In this document: positions 61,475 to 64,000 of the stretch, in pieces
How the letters are laid out: the number at the start of each line of letters is the position of its first letter
Numbering within the stretch: position 1 is the first letter of the stretch
Origin: Epithemia pelagica
Lineage: Eukaryota; Bacillariophyta; Bacillariophyceae; Surirellales; Surirellaceae
Direction: 5' to 3'
Length of the DNA stretch: 64,000 nucleotides
Assembly: GCA_946965045.2 (NCBI GenBank)
Contig: OX337229.1
Location: forward strand, 2,604,001 to 2,668,000
Translations under genes and position numbers: made by a program
The notes under the pieces: model-generated
Database searches by the model: none
Seen by the model: only the letters and a program-made list of their open reading frames with translations
Told to the model about the DNA's origin: nothing

Positions 61475-61489
61475 CTTGGGCTCATAACC
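61475..61489 (-). promoter_or_regulatory. Copia primer-binding site, half-tRNA(iMet) type
   Basis: Directly after the 5' LTR the coding strand reads GGTTATGAGCCCAAG. Its complement contains GGGCTCATAACC, the anticodon stem-loop sequence of initiator tRNA-Met. Copia and Ty5-type elements are known to prime from a cleaved half-tRNA at this site. Confidence 0.8.
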
Positions 61490-61646
61490 TGAAAAGGGAA
61501 TGGTTTGTAAAATTATGACTAAGTAAACGTATTACGAAATGGAGTAGGGCCTAAAGATATGGTGTGCGTTGGCACTGACTTGGTACTGACGATTGCGAGT
61601 CTGACGTAGGGCTAAGGGGTCACCATTAGGTCGCTCTCCCTTGTCA
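61490..61646 (-). repeat. Copia 5' LTR
   Basis: 157 bp, identical by eye to 46628-46784. It must contain the element's promoter; no clear TATA box was identified. Confidence 0.95.
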
Positions 61647-61651
61647 TCAAC
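61647..61651. repeat. Copia target-site duplication, right copy
   Basis: TCAAC, matching 46623-46627. Confidence 0.9.
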
Positions 61652-62415
61652 CACGACTAAATAGAGTCGAAGGAAGGGTCACACTCTTGGTTCACCCTTA
61701 TCCTCAATTGACGACGAAAGGTCGTCCAAACGACTGCCAGAAATTATGACAGCCACACTACCATCATTTTGATGGTAGTTGTCCTCAGCAACGGACACAC
61801 AACAACGGTGGGATCGACACCACGTAAACAACAGATCAACGTGATCTCATGCTCATGTCAACTGCCAGACGAACAGAGGCTTGGCTTCAATACTCGTTGC
61901 CTGTCCATCTCTTTGGCGGTGTATAATACATATCACCAATCCAAACACAGAGCAAGCAAATCTCACAGGGAATTGCCATCCATGGCACCAGTACCCAGAG
62001 CGAAAGAAAACTTAGATAGCAGTAACACTTACTGTAGACTAGCTTGAGCTCTTGAGGTGATCAAGCTCGTGAGGTCGAGCCAGTAGAACGATGATGATAC
62101 GATGGTAATGCAATGTGGACAATTTCTAAGATTGTGAGCATTAGACTAAAGTTATTTCGAACGACGGCTCTTGTGATTTTTCAAACTGGAACGCATCCAC
62201 ATGTATAGTCCATGTAGCACATGAGATACACATAGACTAACCGACCAAAAGAAATTGCTAACACATAATGTGTGATTGCTAACACATAATGTGTGATCGA
62301 CTGAGGTGCGATACACATTGTGTGTTGCACATAATGTGTCACACATACGGTGGTGCGTTCTAGCCGTTGACCGTTGTGCACATAGATTTCCATAACTCTC
62401 CCTCTCACAATGGTG
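61652..62415. other. Interval between two copia elements, with probable 3' LTR of the second
   Basis: A hairpin (ACTACCATCA-TTT-TGATGGTAGT) lies at about 61754-61776. From about 62050 to 62395 the sequence is probably the 3' LTR of the second copia. A purine tract (GAGAGGGAGAG on the minus strand, about 62396-62406) precedes it, but the matching 5' LTR is outside the window, so the LTR borders cannot be set. Confidence 0.45.
62254..62295. repeat. 21-bp tandem duplication with palindromic core
   Basis: Two perfect copies of ATTGCTAACACATAATGTGT plus G. Each contains ACACATAATGTGT, and related ACACATTGTGTGT and ACATAATGTGTC blocks follow to 62345. It lies in the presumed LTR of the second copia and may be a regulatory repeat. 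Confidence 0.7.
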
Positions 62416-64000
62416 TCACCAACCTTGATTCTGCTTCCGATTCGCAATAAACTTTTCAGCGACCAAACCTTTCGTGAGATAGTCGGCACGTTGGTCATGA
62501 GTGGAGATTTTCGAAACCTTGGCGAAACCATTATTGACATATTCCCAGAAGAAGTGTAACTTGCAGTTGAGCCACTTGGATCGATCAGTGAGGCGTTGAT
62601 TGTTCGCGAGGAGGAAGGCCGAATTGTTGTCTTCGAAAACCTCTGCAAGAATCTGGGGTGTATCGGTGGTGAAAGGAAGGCAAGCGACCATGTCCTGGAG
62701 AACTCGTTGAACCACGATCAATTGTCGCATGGCGGCAGACAAGGCGACGTACTCGGCATGGAACGTTGAGAGGGCTGTTTCGGTCTGGAGTTTGGACTTC
62801 CACAAGAGCGGGCTACCACAGAAGAAGAGGATGTAGACTGTCCTCGACTTTGCACTTGTTGGGTTATCTTGGTCCTCTCTGCCGTGCAAACCGGCAAAGT
62901 CCGCGTCGACATAACAATCAATCTTGTAGTTGTTGTTGGGTGTGAAGATTGTTCCACGGTTGACGGTGCCGGACAAGTACCGAACGATCATCTTCACAGC
63001 AGAGGCATGGGATTGTTTGGGTTGGGATCCAAAGCGCGCAACTTGGCTGACGGCGAAAGCGATGTCAGGCCGAGTATTCGTTGACAAGTACAAGAGCATT
63101 CCAATGACCGAAGGATAGGACCAAGCTTCTTTCATTGGAGGGCCAGTAGGATCGGACCCGAGTGCAGTCGTCGAGGCTGGTGTTTTGTTTGGGTTGCAGT
63201 TGTCCATTTGTGTTGCTTGGACAATCTTGCTGATTAAGCTGGGTTGTGTCATGGTGATGGTGTTTGCCTTCTTGTCGACCACAAATTTGATACCAAGGTA
63301 CTCCGCAAAGTCACCATCTTGGGTTAGCTCAAACCCTTTCTTGTTCAACCGAGCGACAAAGTCATCGATGTCCTTTTGCTTTGGAGCAGCGACGCCGCAG
63401 TCATCAACGTAGAGGAACACGATCATGTTTGCTTTAAGGAATAGGCAAATGTCATGATCACTCTGTTTGAAACCGTCTTCCAAAAGGGCGTCTCGTAGAT
63501 GCTCATACCATAGTCTGGGAGCCACCGACAGACCGTAGAGACTTTTCTTCAATTTGAGACAAGTTGGGAACGGCTTGGACGAACGGTATCCACGAGGTAG
63601 GTGGATCCATACAGGTTCCTTTAGCGTGGCTTGAACGAAAGCATTCAAAAAGTCAACACAAATGAGAATCCAATTCTGTGTGAGAGCAAAGATAAGGACA
63701 AGACGAATGGTGCTCCAAGAGACAACAGGAGCAAACGTCTCGAACTCTCCCTCTTGCAGATCGCCTCTTACACAATACCGCGCCTTGTGCTTCTTGATTT
63801 CACCTGTCGGACTCCGTTTGTACTTGAACACCCATGTACCGGGGAGTACTTTGGATGTAGCGTCTGTAAGCGGGACTTCAATCCACGTGCCCTTGAGTTC
63901 AAGTGCTCCAATCTCCTTTTGGGCGGCGGCTTTCCACTGAGGCAAGTCCGAATGAGTCAGAATGTCGTCAAAGGAGAAGATGTCGGGATCAGAAACCGCG
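62416..64000 (-). CDS. Copia reverse transcriptase-RNase H (pol, C-terminal part)
   Basis: Open from the window edge (SDPDIFSFDDILTHSDLPQW...) to the stop at 62416, about 527 residues visible. RT motifs: GTWVFKYKRSPTGEIKKHKA, VDFLNAFVQATLKEPVW, SLYGLSVAPRLWYEHLRDAL and catalytic VFLYVDDCGV. RNase H motifs: DCYVDADFAG, STFHAEYVALSAAMRQ, EDNNSAFLLANN and DQRADYLTKGL. There is no stop or frameshift in the visible part, so this copy may be intact. Confidence 0.93.
   Translation of the reverse strand, partial: AVSDPDIFSFDDILTHSDLPQWKAAAQKEIGALELKGTWIEVPLTDATSKVLPGTWVFKYKRSPTGEIKKHKARYCVRGDLQEGEFETFAPVVSWSTIRLVLIFALTQNWILICVDFLNAFVQATLKEPVWIHLPRGYRSSKPFPTCLKLKKSLYGLSVAPRLWYEHLRDALLEDGFKQSDHDICLFLKANMIVFLYVDDCGVAAPKQKDIDDFVARLNKKGFELTQDGDFAEYLGIKFVVDKKANTITMTQPSLISKIVQATQMDNCNPNKTPASTTALGSDPTGPPMKEAWSYPSVIGMLLYLSTNTRPDIAFAVSQVARFGSQPKQSHASAVKMIVRYLSGTVNRGTIFTPNNNYKIDCYVDADFAGLHGREDQDNPTSAKSRTVYILFFCGSPLLWKSKLQTETALSTFHAEYVALSAAMRQLIVVQRVLQDMVACLPFTTDTPQILAEVFEDNNSAFLLANNQRLTDRSKWLNCKLHFFWEYVNNGFAKVSKISTHDQRADYLTKGLVAEKFIANRKQNQGW

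Larger units (their letters stand above)
46628..61646 (-). mobile_element. Ty1/copia retrotransposon, RT-deleted, split by a DIRS-like insertion
   Basis: Two identical 157-bp LTRs (TG...CA on the coding strand) are flanked by a perfect 5-bp TSD. The coding strand is minus: 5' LTR at 61490-61646, primer-binding site, Gag with CCHC knuckle, protease, integrase, then the DIRS-like element (48174-57261), then the integrase C-terminal region and RNase H, a purine tract (GAGAGGGAG) and the 3' LTR. Reverse transcriptase is missing. Without the insert the element is about 5.9 kb. The gene order PR-IN-RH and the GAG-pre-integrase finger define Ty1/copia; the diatom CoDi group is the likely home. Confidence 0.95.
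62050..64000 (-). mobile_element. Second Ty1/copia retrotransposon, 3' part
   Basis: It contains the RT-RNase H end of pol, a purine tract and a probable 3' LTR. The left border is approximate. The rest of the element lies beyond the right edge. Its RNase H differs clearly from that of the first copia, so it belongs to another subfamily. Confidence 0.8.

Noticed and set aside
1-64000. CRISPR arrays, bacterial operons, rRNA genes
   Set aside because: No regularly spaced repeats with unique spacers or rRNA-like blocks were seen; introns and gene families show eukaryotic nuclear DNA.

Overview
The window looks like nuclear DNA of a diatom, most likely pennate. Genes are compact, with short introns (about 70-230 bp, mostly GT-AG). 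Several predicted proteins begin with a signal peptide followed by an A-F or A-W motif, as in diatom bipartite plastid presequences. The retrotransposons are of the diatom Ty1/copia type. No database search was possible, so the taxon is inferred.

Layout. 0-2.5 kb: right part of a probable PIF/Harbinger DNA transposon, with a split transposase gene on the minus strand, a divergent second ORF, and between them a dense array of CGACCCA motifs containing a fold-back structure. 2.9-14 kb: two paralogous secreted, single-pass beta-propeller-like genes in convergent orientation. They enclose a Ser-rich gene, a plastid-type dual-specificity phosphatase and a two-TM protein, a fragment of which is duplicated at 15.2 kb. 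16-23.4 kb: two convergent paralogues of a membrane-anchored, iron-sulfur-free (P)APS reductase fused to a thioredoxin domain, enclosing NDK and a JMJD6 orthologue. The second reductase has a frameshift at a T6 run. 23.6-42.4 kb: a gene-dense housekeeping block with a HEI10-like RING protein, plastid ABC ATPase, RPN1, PCD/DCoH, tandem polytopic membrane proteins, LENG8/THP3 (SAC3 family), SEC62, PGAM5 and NudC.

42.4-64 kb is repeat territory. It holds a decayed gene with weak RHS/Crinkler resemblance, an ORF-poor strand-asymmetric block, and a Ty1/copia element (46628-61646, minus strand) with identical 157-bp LTRs and a perfect 5-bp TSD. Into the integrase region of that copia a complete 9.1-kb tyrosine-recombinase retrotransposon (DIRS/PAT/Ngaro type, 48174-57261, plus strand) has inserted. 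It has Gag, RT-RNase H and tyrosine recombinase ORFs and split direct repeats A1-ORFs-B1-A2-B2. There is no target-site duplication, and removing it restores the copia reading frame exactly. A second copia element runs off the right edge.

The most unusual item is this intact-looking, recent tyrosine-recombinase retrotransposon nested in a non-autonomous copia that was probably mobilised in trans.
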